64,000 bases of DNA, taken from assembly GCF_000347635.1 (NCBI RefSeq), contig NC_020514.1, positions 4,712,001-4,776,000 of the forward strand, given 5' to 3'. Shown one piece after another: positions 18,250-27,805 of the stretch. A program made the translations under genes and the position numbers. Numbering within the stretch: position 1 is the first letter of the stretch; each line of letters begins with the position of its first letter. Under the pieces are notes generated by a model. The model did no database searches, was not told the origin of the DNA, and saw only the letters and a program-made list of their open reading frames with translations. Source of the DNA: Paraglaciecola psychrophila 170. GTDB taxonomy: Bacteria; Pseudomonadota; Gammaproteobacteria; Enterobacterales; Alteromonadaceae.

Positions 18250-19530
18250 ATGAAGAAGCTCGTACTGTCTTTAGTCATTGTTATGTTCACCGCCATCATA
18301 TTTTTAGGTTGGTCGCTTGATACCTTATTTAATAACTATCAAGTACAACAGCATTCCGATGAGTTCAGCGCCTATCGAAAAATTGTTGCTTCATTGGCCA
18401 CCACCCTAGATTCAGTAGATGACGCCCACGCTTTTGTTAAGGCTTGGCAACGGGCCAATCCACAACAACTAAACCTTATTCCAATGTCAGAATTCCCTCT
18501 GCCAGCCGAATTAAAACAGGGTTTCAATCAAGGTCTGTCCTTGGTGCTGGAATCAGCCGAACGGATCACGGTGAACCACATCATGCCGTCACAACAACAA
18601 GTATTAGTGATGTCGATTCCACAGCAAGGCTTACAACAAGACAACCTAAGCTTACAAATGCTACTCACTACAGCGTTTTATTTGGGAATTTTATTATTTG
18701 TTGGTATCTGGCTTTATCCGCTGATCAAACGGTTACGGCTATTAAGCACAGCCGCCAAAACCTTTGGTGCTGGCGACTTTACTTGGCGTATTCCGGTTTC
18801 TGGGACTTCTTATGTGGCTGATATTGAAAATGAATTTAATCGTATGGCACAGAAGATAGAAACCCTCATTCAAGATAACAAATTATTAGGTAACGCCGTT
18901 TCCCACGATTTACGCACTCCTTTAGCCAGATTACGTTTTGGCATCGAAGCCTTAAGTGAAACCAACAAACCCGAGAAACAACACAAATACATTCAACATC
19001 TAAGTCAAGATATCTCCGAGATGGAAAGGCTGGTTGAAGTATTGCTCAATTATGCTCGACTAGAGCAGAGCTTGATAAAAGTAGATAAAGTACCAGTCGA
19101 TTTCAATCAGTTAATGGATGAATGTGTATATGGCATAGATGGCGACGACGGCAAACAAATCAAATGGCAGCCAATGGGTAAAATCACTATTGATGGCGAA
19201 CAAAATTTTCTCGCCATGTTGATCAACAATCTACTCAGCAACGCCCAGCAATATGCATCACACGTTATTCAAGTGAGTATTGTCCAAACAACACAATATA
19301 TAGAGTTAGTAGTAGAGGACGATGGCCTAGGTATCGCCCAAGACAAACAACTAGAATTATTGCAACCTTTTACCCGTGGTCACAACGACTCACAAAAACC
19401 CGGTTTTGGTATGGGGTTAGCGATTGTCGCTAGAATAGCTGATTGGCATCACGCACAAGTTGCTATCAGTCACTCTGAAGAGTTAGGTGGCGCAAAATTT
19501 ACCGTGACATTTTCTCGCCTAAACAGTTAA
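18250..19530 (+). CDS. sensor histidine kinase, RstB-like
   Basis: 426 residues, against 433 for E. coli RstB. Two membrane helices (LVLSLVIVMFTAIIFLGWSL and a second near residue 145) flank a periplasmic loop of about 110 residues. These are followed by HAMP, the HisKA box NAVSHDLRTPLARLRFGIEAL (phospho-His in SHDLR), the N box NLLSNAQQYA, the G1 box VEDDGLGI and G2 GFGMGLAIVARI. The frame opens upstream at 18235, but the ATG at 18250 follows GGCAGGC and starts the first helix. Partner of the preceding regulator. In E. coli RstB responds to the PhoPQ/Mg and acid context; the signal here is unknown, perhaps sensed with DUF3019. Confidence 0.88.
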   Translation: MKKLVLSLVIVMFTAIIFLGWSLDTLFNNYQVQQHSDEFSAYRKIVASLATTLDSVDDAHAFVKAWQRANPQQLNLIPMSEFPLPAELKQGFNQGLSLVLESAERITVNHIMPSQQQVLVMSIPQQGLQQDNLSLQMLLTTAFYLGILLFVGIWLYPLIKRLRLLSTAAKTFGAGDFTWRIPVSGTSYVADIENEFNRMAQKIETLIQDNKLLGNAVSHDLRTPLARLRFGIEALSETNKPEKQHKYIQHLSQDISEMERLVEVLLNYARLEQSLIKVDKVPVDFNQLMDECVYGIDGDDGKQIKWQPMGKITIDGEQNFLAMLINNLLSNAQQYASHVIQVSIVQTTQYIELVVEDDGLGIAQDKQLELLQPFTRGHNDSQKPGFGMGLAIVARIADWHHAQVAISHSEELGGAKFTVTFSRLNS

Positions 19531-19967
19531 TCATGCTCTCTCACCGGCCGACTTGAAGTTTCATTACTGAGAAGGCTTTGCAACCACAATCGTGCCTCAG
19601 CGTCTGTTGCAAAAAAGACATAATTCACACCTAAATCTTGATAGATATCTTTCCAAAAACTTTCAACTATTTCAGCAAACTCCACATCAATAAGCACTAT
19701 AGCTGTGGCACGTAAGTGCATCACCTTTGCTTGTTTTATGGTCTGCATTAACGCTAATTTAGCTTCAAGTGACATTAAAGGTGTACCACTTAACAACACT
19801 AAACTTGCCCATGGGGCATGCATAATCTGTTCACGAAAACCGATGACTTGACGCTGATATTCTTGCACCATTTCCAAATTAGCAGGGCCAGAACCTTTAA
19901 TAATAAGAAGCGGTCCTTCAACTGAAAGTTTTAAATTACCATGTGCGGGGAAAGCTTTTTTACTCAC
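19527..19967 (-). CDS. conserved hypothetical protein, STAS/SpoIIAA-like fold suspected
   Basis: 146 residues, cytoplasmic, no signal peptide. Alternating beta strands and helices (LKLSVEGPLLIIKGSG, WASLVLLSGTPLMS, RATAIVLIDVEFAEIVESFW, VNYVFFATDAEARLWLQSLL) resemble SpoIIAA/STAS-type small proteins, but no diagnostic residue is visible, so this is a weak structural guess. It converges with the RstB-like gene and overlaps its stop by 4 bp. It appears to be transcribed alone. Function unknown. Confidence 0.7.
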   Translation of the reverse strand: MSKKAFPAHGNLKLSVEGPLLIIKGSGPANLEMVQEYQRQVIGFREQIMHAPWASLVLLSGTPLMSLEAKLALMQTIKQAKVMHLRATAIVLIDVEFAEIVESFWKDIYQDLGVNYVFFATDAEARLWLQSLLSNETSSRPVREHD

Positions 19968-20090
19968 TGCTGTTCCTTTGGAAAGTTGATATCCTTGTGG
20001 CGGTTAAAAAGCATAATAGATATATATAGACTGTTGTGCCTGACATTTTGTCACTACCGTTACACTTAATCATTCTGTGGATAATAGCGT

Positions 20091-20426
20091 CTATACTTTC
20101 TTTACAAATTCTGACTTGAGCTTCATCGCACCAATGCCGTCGATTTTACAATCGATGTCGTGATCGCCATCAACCAAACGAATATTCTTCACTTTCGTGC
20201 CTACTTTCACAACCAAAGAAGACCCTTTTACTTTGAGATCTTTGATAACAGTAATAGTATCGCCATCAGTTAGTACATTACCGTTTGAGTCTTTGATTAT
20301 TTTTTCGTCTTCATTAACTTCACCAGATTGTGGCCATTCATGAGCACATTCTGGACACACATACATATCTCTATCTTCATAGGTGAAAGTTGAGTCGCAT
20401 CGTGGGCATTGGGGTAGATCGCTCAT
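20091..20426 (-). CDS. yjdM: YjdM/PhnA family zinc-ribbon protein
   Basis: 111 residues. The N-terminal zinc ribbon has two CxxC pairs (CPRCDS and VCPECAHEW). The C-terminal domain is the PhnA-type SH3-like fold with the hallmark [25 protein letters not shown] and [35 protein letters not shown]. Despite the PhnA name the family has no established role in phosphonate use. No phn genes lie nearby and it stands as a single gene. Length is normal for the family. Confidence 0.93.
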   Translation of the reverse strand: MSDLPQCPRCDSTFTYEDRDMYVCPECAHEWPQSGEVNEDEKIIKDSNGNVLTDGDTITVIKDLKVKGSSLVVKVGTKVKNIRLVDGDHDIDCKIDGIGAMKLKSEFVKKV

Positions 20427-20596
20427 GTAAAAATCCTTATAACAAACACTTGGGGAAATAATTAAAGATAATTATCCGCGCTTTGTTAGGCAATTACCAG
20501 CCGCATACTCTGCCCTTTTAAGCGCCTAAGAATTATCAGAGTCAATATTTGATTGGATGAACGACTTAAAATGATTTGGGGTTTATGTTTGTGCGA

Positions 20597-21118
20597 CTAA
20601 GCTTGTTGACGCACATAGGTAGCAGTGCTGGGTGCGATCCCAAAGTTGATTTCATCTTTGTTACCTAGTAAAGAATTGATGACGGCTAACAAAGAAAAGT
20701 GATGGACTGCGTGACTAGAAACAAAGACTAACTCACGAGCTAAAGTCGATTTGGTTTGAGTATTTTGCGTTTTATTGACGGAGGCCTCACATACTACTAT
20801 AAGGGGCGTATCAGCATCTAATAGACTAACTTCTATTAACCATTTTTCGACTTCTTGCCACTGTAACAAAGCCGTCTGCGGACAAGATTCAACATTCGAA
20901 TAACGATTGCGTTTATTGTAATTAATGAATCCTGGGGTTAACCCATCTTTTAATGCTAAATAATGATCCAATATATGCCGCATATGCGCGCCAGCACTGC
21001 TAGCAAAATGGGGTTTAATCACCACTTGATAATTTTCAGCTGATAAACCTAGCAGAAAGTCTTTGGCCTGTTGAACAGTTTCTAATTGGCCTTCAAGTGC
21101 TATGACATTATTAAACAT
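20597..21118 (-). CDS. DinB-superfamily (four-helix metal-binding) protein
   Basis: 173 residues. The spaced histidines of the DinB/YfiT fold are visible: HMRHILDHY (about 45-53) and SSHAVHHFSLLAVI (about 133-146). The long helical spacing between them matches the family. Members bind a divalent metal and many act as thiol-dependent transferases or have unknown activity. No catalytic assignment is possible here. The coding start at 21118 is preceded by GGAAGC, and directly upstream of that by an 11-copy ATT microsatellite. That placement means repeat-number changes could affect promoter spacing or the 5' leader. Confidence 0.75.
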   Translation of the reverse strand: MFNNVIALEGQLETVQQAKDFLLGLSAENYQVVIKPHFASSAGAHMRHILDHYLALKDGLTPGFINYNKRNRYSNVESCPQTALLQWQEVEKWLIEVSLLDADTPLIVVCEASVNKTQNTQTKSTLARELVFVSSHAVHHFSLLAVINSLLGNKDEINFGIAPSTATYVRQQA

Positions 21119-21126
21119 GTGCTTCC

Positions 21127-21162
<36 letters not shown>

Positions 21163-21496
21163 GATTTGATTTCATTACATACACTTAAGACCATGGGAAA
21201 TACAAAAACATTTCATCATTAACATGTCATATTTAGCATATCAATCATTCATGCACCATTTTAGGTGAAACTTAATTTACTACACCAATGTTACAGACAT
21301 ATTATCTTCTGAATCATTGCCTTATTATTTATTTAATATTAAGAAAACTCAACTATCATAACGATGTCACTACATTTCATGTTACTAAACTAGCCTGATA
21401 TAGATAATACTTTGACAGCTAAAAATGAATTTGTATCACAAATTGTTCACATTAATAGCCAAGATCAAATCATAATTGCAGATATCCAGCTTTGCT
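21163..21496. other. 334-bp AT-rich gap upstream of the DinB-like gene
   Basis: No gene. It contains a small near-palindrome AATTTGTATCACAAATT (21428-21444) that could be a regulator site. The region must hold the promoter for the DinB-like gene and any terminator of xylR. I see no strong T-tailed hairpin. Confidence 0.4.
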
Positions 21497-22725
21497 TTAC
21501 AAAAACTGCACAGCGTCGCGTTTATATTGGTTTGGCGTTTGTCCAAAATGTTTCTTAAACACAGCGTTTAAATACTGAATGGATGGGTAACCACAGCAGC
21601 TGGCTATTTCACCTAATCCTGTGTCTGTTTCAGTTAGCATTTTGCATGCTCGATTTAGCTTTTCATTGTGAATTTCAGTATGAATACTATGACCACATTC
21701 TTGGACAAAACGCTGTTCCAGATTTGAACGAGAGATACCCACATAATCAATCACCTGTTCGACTTTGATACCTCGGCAGGCATGCTGACGAACATAGTGC
21801 ATAGCTTGTATCACATAAGGATCTTGCAGTGCTTTGAAATCGGTAGATTGGCGCTGGATGATCCCCATAGGAGGCACAAGCACCCTCGCCACAAATTTTG
21901 CTGCTTGCTGGTCAGGTGATTTTTCTGCAACCTGACGATTTAATTGCCGATGTAATAGCTTGGCTGCTTGAAAGCCCATATTAAAGCAGCCCTGACTGAC
22001 TGAACTTAAACTCACCCGACTGAGGTTACGGGCAATATCATCATCATCGATAACCACAATTGACACTTGCTCAGGCACTAAGCGATTGGTCTTATCACAG
22101 GCTTGAAGTAAATGTCTGGCGCGAGCATCGGTGACGGCAATAACACCAACCGGAAAAGGTAAACTTTCAATCCAGTCTGCGAGCCTATTCATACTGTAAT
22201 GCCAAGTTTCAAGTTGAGTTTTGTAGCCGCGATAAACCGAGCAACTGAATCCATCTTTTTGACATAAAGCGATGATAGCTCTTTCTCGTTCCAAGGCCCA
22301 ACGATATTCTTTATCCGGTGGAAAACCATAAAAAGCAAAACGTTGTAAACCTTTTTGCTTCAGATGTTGATAGGCACAATTGACTACCGCCTCATTGTCG
22401 GTGGCGACATAGGGCACATCAGGATAATCGTCTGCAGATTGGTATGAGCCTCCTACCCCATGACTGGAATATCTAAGTCACTTAATGCAGATTGCATAAC
22501 TGGGTCGTCAAAATAGGCAATAATCCCATCAACTTCCCAATTATCGAGATTATTTAAACGTGCTAAACAGTCTTCTTCAAGGTACACATCCCAGTCCGCT
22601 GTGGTTGATTGTAGATAATGACCTATGCCTTCTATCACTTGACGGTCATAAACTTTATTAGCATTGAACAACAAACTAGTACTGTATTGCCTATCTTCTT
22701 GTCTATTCAGTTTGCTGTATTTCAC
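21497..22725 (-). pseudogene. xylR: xylose operon regulator XylR, single-base frameshift
   Basis: Two reading frames together encode a full XylR (E. coli length 392). The N-terminal part is LLFNANKVYDRQVIEGIGHYL, and the C-terminal frame continues VGGSYQSADDYPDVPYVATDN through the LacI-like sugar domain to an AraC-type HTH (CRGIKVEQVIDYVGISRSN and the CCGYPSIQYLNAVFKKHFG segment). The break is in a run of four C (22456-22459, G on the coding strand). Reading one extra G joins PVMG to VGGSY exactly as in E. coli (PIVGVGGSY). The gene is divergent from xylBA, the expected target. This is either an indel error or a recent mutation; no other damage is seen. The GTG start at 22725 is uncertain. 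Confidence 0.88.
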
Positions 22726-22786
22726 TGTTTAATGTCTCTGCCGCTTGGCTTTATAGTCGCAAAAAAAGATTAACAATAAAACAACA

Positions 22787-22819
22787 AATTACGGAATTTA
22801 ATTATGTAATTTCGTAATT
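22787..22819. promoter_or_regulatory. 12-bp inverted repeat, candidate operator between xylR and xylB
   Basis: AATTACGGAATT (22787-22798) and AATTTCGTAATT (22808-22819) form an inverted repeat with one mismatch and a 9-bp centre. It lies in the xylR/xylB divergent region, 57 bp upstream of the xylB start. XylR is the natural candidate binder, but AraC-type regulators usually bind direct repeats, so another regulator is possible. Confidence 0.5.
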
Positions 22820-22875
22820 GAGCGTTTTTTAAGTATCAGTCAATATGCTATCAACAAGACTAACGGGGAAATGCT

Positions 22876-24345
22876 ATGTATTTAGGTGTTGATTTAAGCA
22901 CATTAGGGATCAGGGTGATTATTACCAATCCTCATGGACATATCATTGATTCAGAATCAACAGAATTGGCGGTGTCTCGCCCACAAGCATTATGGTCTGA
23001 ACAAAACCCAACAGATTGGTGGGTAACATTTTGTCAAGTAATGGATGAATTAGCCAGTCGCCCCTATCTGTCACAAGTCAAGGCAATAGGGTTATCGGGG
23101 CAAATGCATGGTGCCACTTTACTTGACAAAAACGCCGAAGTAATTCGTCCAGCAATACTCTGGAACGACGGCCGCAGCAAAGCGGAATGTGTAGCACTTG
23201 AACAAGCCGTGCCTAATAGCCGCGAAACTACTGGCAATATTATGATGCCAGGTTTTACCGCACCTAAACTGCTGTGGGTCAAACATCACGAAGCCGATAA
23301 TTTTGCTCGAATAGACAAAGTATTATTACCCAAAGATTACTTGAGATTCTTATTAACCGGCGACTTCGCTTCAGATATGTCAGATTCGGCGGGTACACTT
23401 TGGCTCAATACACAAAAACGAGACTGGAATATAAATTTACTCGCGGCATGTGGTCTGACTTCAAATCATATGCCAAGGCTGTTTGAAGGCAATCAAATCA
23501 CAGGAGTATTACAAGCAGATTTAGCCAGTCGTTGGGGGTTAACCGAAGTACCGGTAATCGCAGGGGCCGGTGATAATGCGGCAGGTGCTATTGGAGTAGG
23601 CTTAGTTGAGCCCGGTCAAGGCATGATCTCCCTTGGCACATCAGGTGTGTATTTTGTAGTGACCGACCAATTTAGCCAACAAGCCGAATTGGCAGTACAC
23701 AGTTTTTGTCATGCCTTACCTCATCGCTGGCATTTAATGTCGGTTATGTTAAGTGCCGCAAGCTGCTTAGAGTGGTTTGCTAAACAAGTAGTAAAGGAAG
23801 ATATTGGGCAATTACTTGAGCAACTTGAAAGCTATCCAGTCAACCTTAAAACAACGCCTTATTTTTTGCCTTATTTAAGTGGCGAACGTACCCCACACAA
23901 TGATCCCCTCGCCCAAGGCGCTTTTATTGGTTTAACCCACGACACCAGCAAACTCGACATGTTACATGGGGTGCTTGAAGGTGTGTGTTTTGCCTTTGCT
24001 GACGGTGTCGATGCGCTACATCAATCAGGTACTAAAGCAACTGAGATAACCATTATTGGCGGCGGAGCACAAAGTGCCTATTGGCGACAGTTGATGGCGG
24101 ATGTGCTAAAGACTAAAATCACCTTTAGGAAAGGGGGCGAAGTAGGCCCGGCACTTGGTGCTGCCCGCCTGGCCCAGTTGGCTATGGAACCACATTTATC
24201 TACCGAACAGATTTGCCCACAACCAGAAACTTTACAAATCCATACTCCAAATTCTGCATCTCAACAAATTTTTGAGCAACGACTTGCTGTTTATAGGCAA
24301 TCCTACTCTCAATTACGCACTATTTTTAACGAGGAAATTTTATGA
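22876..24345 (+). CDS. xylB: xylulokinase
   Basis: 489 residues, the normal FGGY-kinase length. It phosphorylates D-xylulose to D-xylulose 5-phosphate. The N-terminal ATP/sugar motif [13 protein letters not shown] is followed by [13 protein letters not shown], the substrate-domain LWNDGRS, the catalytic Asp region [13 protein letters not shown] and the [11 protein letters not shown] loop, with the adenosine motif [17 protein letters not shown] near the C-terminus. GGGGAAATGCT precedes the ATG. Its TGA overlaps the xylA start (ATGA), so xylB and xylA are translationally coupled, with xylB first. The adjacent divergent gene is xylR. Confidence 0.95.
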   Translation: MYLGVDLSTLGIRVIITNPHGHIIDSESTELAVSRPQALWSEQNPTDWWVTFCQVMDELASRPYLSQVKAIGLSGQMHGATLLDKNAEVIRPAILWNDGRSKAECVALEQAVPNSRETTGNIMMPGFTAPKLLWVKHHEADNFARIDKVLLPKDYLRFLLTGDFASDMSDSAGTLWLNTQKRDWNINLLAACGLTSNHMPRLFEGNQITGVLQADLASRWGLTEVPVIAGAGDNAAGAIGVGLVEPGQGMISLGTSGVYFVVTDQFSQQAELAVHSFCHALPHRWHLMSVMLSAASCLEWFAKQVVKEDIGQLLEQLESYPVNLKTTPYFLPYLSGERTPHNDPLAQGAFIGLTHDTSKLDMLHGVLEGVCFAFADGVDALHQSGTKATEITIIGGGAQSAYWRQLMADVLKTKITFRKGGEVGPALGAARLAQLAMEPHLSTEQICPQPETLQIHTPNSASQQIFEQRLAVYRQSYSQLRTIFNEEIL

Positions 24346-25661
24346 CTACTTATTTTGATGCAATCCCCAATATTCAATTTGAAGGCGCTGAATCTGATAG
24401 CCCATTAGCCTTTCATCATTACAATGCAAATGAAGTAGTACTAGGTAAGACGATGTCTGAACACTTAAGATTTGCAGCCTGTTACTGGCACAATTTTTGT
24501 TGGGACGGTGCAGACGTTTTTGGTCAGGGTACATTTAATAGACCTTGGCTAAAACCATGCGATCCTATGCAAATGGCCATACAAAAGGCCGATGTAGCCT
24601 TTGAGTTTTTTAGTAAACTGAATATCCCTTATTACTGCTTTCACGATATTGATGTGGCCCCTGAAGGCGACAGTATTCATGACTACGTTAACAATTTTTC
24701 AACCATGGTCGATGTGCTGGAGCAAAAACAATCTGAAACGGGTTTAAGACTGCTTTGGGGTACAGCTAATTTATTCAGCAACCCAAGATTCGCCGCTGGC
24801 GGCGCATCCAATCCTAACCCAGACGTATTTAGTTATGGTGCAACACAAGTGTTCCATGCGATGAATGCAACCAAACGATTGGGCGGTGAAAACTACGTGT
24901 TATGGGGTGGACGAGAAGGTTACGAAAGTTTACTCAACACCGACCTACGCCAAGAGCGTGAACAGCTAGGTCGTTTCTTCACTATGGTCGCTGAACACAA
25001 ACATAAGATTGGCTTTAAAGGCGCATTATTAATTGAGCCCAAACCCCAGGAGCCTACCAAACACCAATACGATTACGATACGGCTAGTGTTTATGGCTTT
25101 CTTAAACAGTATGGTTTAGAGCAAGAATTCAAAGTTAACATTGAAGCTAATCACGCCACATTGGCAGGCCATTCATTTCATCATGAAATTGCCACGGCTA
25201 TCTCATTAGGCATATTCGGCAGTATTGACGCTAATCGCGGCGATCCACAAAATGGTTGGGATACGGATCAATTTCCTACCGCTGTGGATGAATTAAGTTT
25301 AGTGATGTACGAAATTCTCAAATCGGGCGGTTTTACCACTGGCGGTTTGAACTTTGATTGTAAATTGCGCCGTCAAAGTAGTGACCCTGCTGATTTATTT
25401 CACGGACATATTGGTGGTATGGATCATATGGCACTAGCACTTAAAAAAGCCGCGGCAATTTTAGAAAATGACTTTATTGCAGACAAGCTTTCACAGCGTT
25501 ACGAAGGATGGGGACAACATTTTGGACAATCGATTTTGAATGGTCAGCAAAACCTTGAATCACTGGCAAGTCATACCCTGAGTAATAGTTTGCAACCCAA
25601 GCATGTTAGCGGTCAGCAAGAAATGATGGAAAACAAAGTTAATCGAGTATTGTTCGGTTAA
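24342..25661 (+). CDS. xylA: xylose isomerase
   Basis: 439 residues, class II type. It interconverts D-xylose and D-xylulose in the cytoplasm. Active-site features: the catalytic His in [12 protein letters not shown], the Trp-rich LLWGTANLF, the metal ligand Glu in [28 protein letters not shown], the second metal cluster [20 protein letters not shown] and the last ligand Asp in [11 protein letters not shown]. It follows xylB with a 4-bp overlap and ends 20 bp before a hairpin at 25681. No xylose transporter is encoded in the window, so uptake must be elsewhere. Confidence 0.97.
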   Translation: MTTYFDAIPNIQFEGAESDSPLAFHHYNANEVVLGKTMSEHLRFAACYWHNFCWDGADVFGQGTFNRPWLKPCDPMQMAIQKADVAFEFFSKLNIPYYCFHDIDVAPEGDSIHDYVNNFSTMVDVLEQKQSETGLRLLWGTANLFSNPRFAAGGASNPNPDVFSYGATQVFHAMNATKRLGGENYVLWGGREGYESLLNTDLRQEREQLGRFFTMVAEHKHKIGFKGALLIEPKPQEPTKHQYDYDTASVYGFLKQYGLEQEFKVNIEANHATLAGHSFHHEIATAISLGIFGSIDANRGDPQNGWDTDQFPTAVDELSLVMYEILKSGGFTTGGLNFDCKLRRQSSDPADLFHGHIGGMDHMALALKKAAAILENDFIADKLSQRYEGWGQHFGQSILNGQQNLESLASHTLSNSLQPKHVSGQQEMMENKVNRVLFG

Positions 25662-25680
25662 CAATTAAAAAGTAAAAAGT

Positions 25681-25710
25681 AAAAAGTCAGCTCAACGTGA
25701 ACTGGCTTTT
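25681..25710 (+). terminator. probable terminator after xylA
   Basis: AAAAGTCAG (25682-25690) pairs with CTGGCTTTT (25702-25710), an imperfect stem with one G-T pair and an 11-nt loop, ending in TTTT. Several AAAAGT units precede it. Moderate strength only. Confidence 0.5.
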
Positions 25711-25834
25711 GACTCAGTCACACAAACAATCGAATATTGAGTGTGTGCCTAAAAGATGATTGTGGGGATTTAATAGTGGAATATCATGCTTAGGCGACAG
25801 CAAACACGCAAACCATTCTAGGTTGTCAAAACCC

Positions 25835-26362
25835 TTAGTATTTCGAAATGACTTTGTCTATAAAACCCTGCCAAATTTCATTTGGTACCCAGATTGCCAA
25901 CATATCCTGCTTGGCACTTTCTTCAGATTCCTTCAATTGAGTCACACGATATAAATATGTAAAGACGGCACCGCGCCAATTTAAGCGGCAATGGGTTAGT
26001 GTTATGCCCTCACTCTTGTTAAATTGTTTCATCGTTAAAATATATTCGTGGAAATTTTTAAGGGTCGGATTTTCCCACTCAACTTGAATATTATAATAGG
26101 TAAGATTCAGCTCCTTCATTAAGCTTGATTCTTCTTTCCTATCTCCAGGTATTAAATCAATAACCTTATTGACACCCATGGCCTTAAGAGTTTCAAAATG
26201 CCCTTGATTTGGCATGCCGGAGCTCACCATATTGGGTGTGTCTACGTGATAATTTTTCAAGTCTGATAACGGGGCATTTAGAGATTTTTCTGATGCGTTT
26301 GAATATGGCGCAAAAATAGCGGATAAAAGTACAACGACTAGCGTAAAAATAATTGTTTTCAT
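25835..26362 (-). CDS. secreted tyrosine-phosphatase-fold protein with a short P-loop
   Basis: 175 residues. The signal peptide is MKTIIFTLVVVLLSAIFAPYSNA. The domain resembles the atypical dual-specificity phosphatase group: GMPNQGHFETLKAMGVNKVIDLIPGDRKEE, then a loop THCRLNWRGAVFTYLYRV. The loop has Cys125 and Arg130, so the spacing is C-X4-R rather than the classical C-X5-R. I recall this variant (HCxxNxR) in a subfamily of periplasmic phosphatase-like proteins, where activity is unproven. It is divergent from the AsmA-like gene. Whether it is an active phosphatase is unsettled. Confidence 0.75.
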   Translation of the reverse strand: MKTIIFTLVVVLLSAIFAPYSNASEKSLNAPLSDLKNYHVDTPNMVSSGMPNQGHFETLKAMGVNKVIDLIPGDRKEESSLMKELNLTYYNIQVEWENPTLKNFHEYILTMKQFNKSEGITLTHCRLNWRGAVFTYLYRVTQLKESEESAKQDMLAIWVPNEIWQGFIDKVISKY

Positions 26363-26490
26363 ATTCTGCCTTCCTAGCTCAATAACAAAAAGGGATGTAG
26401 GTGGTTCTTACCAGAAAGCAGTATAAACCTGGTCATACCCACATTCAAAATTTGCCAATACTTTAAAAGTTTACGTATCGATTACTGACA

Positions 26491-26523
26491 TTAACAATAC
26501 ACTCATTACAAGTGTATTGTTAA
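26491..26523. promoter_or_regulatory. perfect 13-bp inverted repeat with 7-nt loop
   Basis: TTAACAATACACT (26491-26503) and AGTGTATTGTTAA (26511-26523) pair without mismatch. The repeat lies in the divergent region between the phosphatase-like gene (start 26362) and the AsmA-like gene (start 26601), so it is unlikely to be a terminator for either. An operator, or an RNA leader hairpin if a promoter lies upstream, fits the position. Confidence 0.5.
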
Positions 26524-26600
26524 TCACCGAAGAGTTAATCTGGTAATTCAGACGTTCTGTTACAATAATGGTATTAACTAAATAGCTAAAAGAGAATTTC

Positions 26601-27389
26601 ATGAAAAAAGGATTAGGTATATTTACTTTGGTAGTGCTGCTGATTGCAGGTGGTGCTTGGTATATGTTGAGCGGAGCTGGTGATTTTATTCGTGCGCAAA
26701 TAGAACAACAGGGGAGTCAGTATCTTGCCACAACTGTATCAGTCTTCAAAGTAGACTTGGCATTGACTGAGGGGCGAATGACCATCAGCGACCTAGATAT
26801 AAAAAATCCTAAAGGCTTCAGCAATGAAGACGCATTCAGTGTCGATACGATCACTCTAGATTTAGGCAACGTTACCGGTGAGCCCTATGTGATTCAGACG
26901 ATGATTATTGATGCGCCAGAAATCCTATATGAAGTAGACGCCAGTGGTAAAGGCAACTTAATCGTAATAAAAAATAACCTAACTTCGAATCTGCCAAAAA
27001 CTGAAAATAAAAATGGAAGTGAGCCGGTATCACAAGAAGTAGCTAATCCTTTGGTGATAATTGAAAGCATAACGGTAAGTAACGTTCGTCTTAAGTTTAA
27101 TTTCGAACAACTGTCAACAGGCGATCTAAAGTTAGATAAAAAGGTTTATGAGGTTACTTTACCCACATTTAATGCAGGTCCGATTGGCCAACCTAATGGC
27201 ATGCCAACAGATCAAGTAGGCATAACTGTGGTCAATACTATGTTAGATAACGTAATTGCTGCAGCTAAAACTGAAGCAAGAAAACGTATAGAAGAAGGAG
27301 CTAAGAAAAAAGCGGAAAAGGAATTCGCAAAGCAAAAAGATATGTTGTTGGAAAAAGCGAATGATAAACTCAAGAATTTATTTAATTAA
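26601..27389 (+). CDS. AsmA-like membrane-anchored envelope protein
   Basis: 262 residues. One N-terminal helix (LGIFTLVVLLIAGGAWYML) anchors a periplasmic domain beginning FIRAQIEQQGSQYLATTVSV, which is the AsmA/YhdP-style opening. The pattern continues LTEGRMTISDLDIKNPKGFSNEDAF, VDTITLDLGNV and IIDAPEILYEVDASGKGNL. The C-terminal 50 residues are highly charged and helical (KTEARKRIEEGAKKKAEKEFAKQKD), a coiled-coil candidate. AsmA-like proteins are linked to lipid transport between membranes; a small member such as this has no assigned role. AAAAGAG sits 9 bp before the ATG. Confidence 0.7.
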   Translation: MKKGLGIFTLVVLLIAGGAWYMLSGAGDFIRAQIEQQGSQYLATTVSVFKVDLALTEGRMTISDLDIKNPKGFSNEDAFSVDTITLDLGNVTGEPYVIQTMIIDAPEILYEVDASGKGNLIVIKNNLTSNLPKTENKNGSEPVSQEVANPLVIIESITVSNVRLKFNFEQLSTGDLKLDKKVYEVTLPTFNAGPIGQPNGMPTDQVGITVVNTMLDNVIAAAKTEARKRIEEGAKKKAEKEFAKQKDMLLEKANDKLKNLFN

Positions 27390-27448
27390 AGTTAAAACTT
27401 ATCTCGGCAGATGATCATGATTTATGAATCTGTAGTCGGTGTTTTGCA

Positions 27449-27482
27449 CTACACAAGTCACTGAATAAATTGACTTGTGTAG
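27449..27482 (+). terminator. hairpin downstream of the AsmA-like gene
   Basis: CTACACAAGTCA (27449-27460) pairs perfectly with TGACTTGTGTAG (27471-27482) across a 10-nt loop. It lies 60 bp after the stop codon. There is no strong T tract, so it may act as an mRNA-stabilising 3' stem rather than an intrinsic terminator. Confidence 0.4.
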
Positions 27483-27743
27483 ACATATTTTGAATCCAGG
27501 TAACTGTCAAAAAATGCATAACTATACTCCTTAATCAGGCTGAAACTGTTAATTAATAATGTTAAGTTATTCATTAACATCACTATTAAGTATTTTGGAG
27601 TTATCACTTCGCTTGAAAACTAAAAACAAATAAGCATAGCCACATATAGGGGATTGACACGTCTGACACCAACATTAAACATTGCAACTTATAAGGATCA
27701 CTTGGGCCGTGTTAATCACAAAAACGAATGTATATGTACATAC
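27483..27743. other. short gap between the hairpin and the IS element
   Basis: AT-rich with no recognisable gene or motif; it forms the left flank of the IS3 insertion. No target duplication was found in it. Confidence 0.4.
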
Positions 27744-27805
27744 TGATCTTCCCCTAAATTTGTAGACACTTTTTACTTAGAAACCGAAGTAAGGTAAAAA
27801 GTGTT

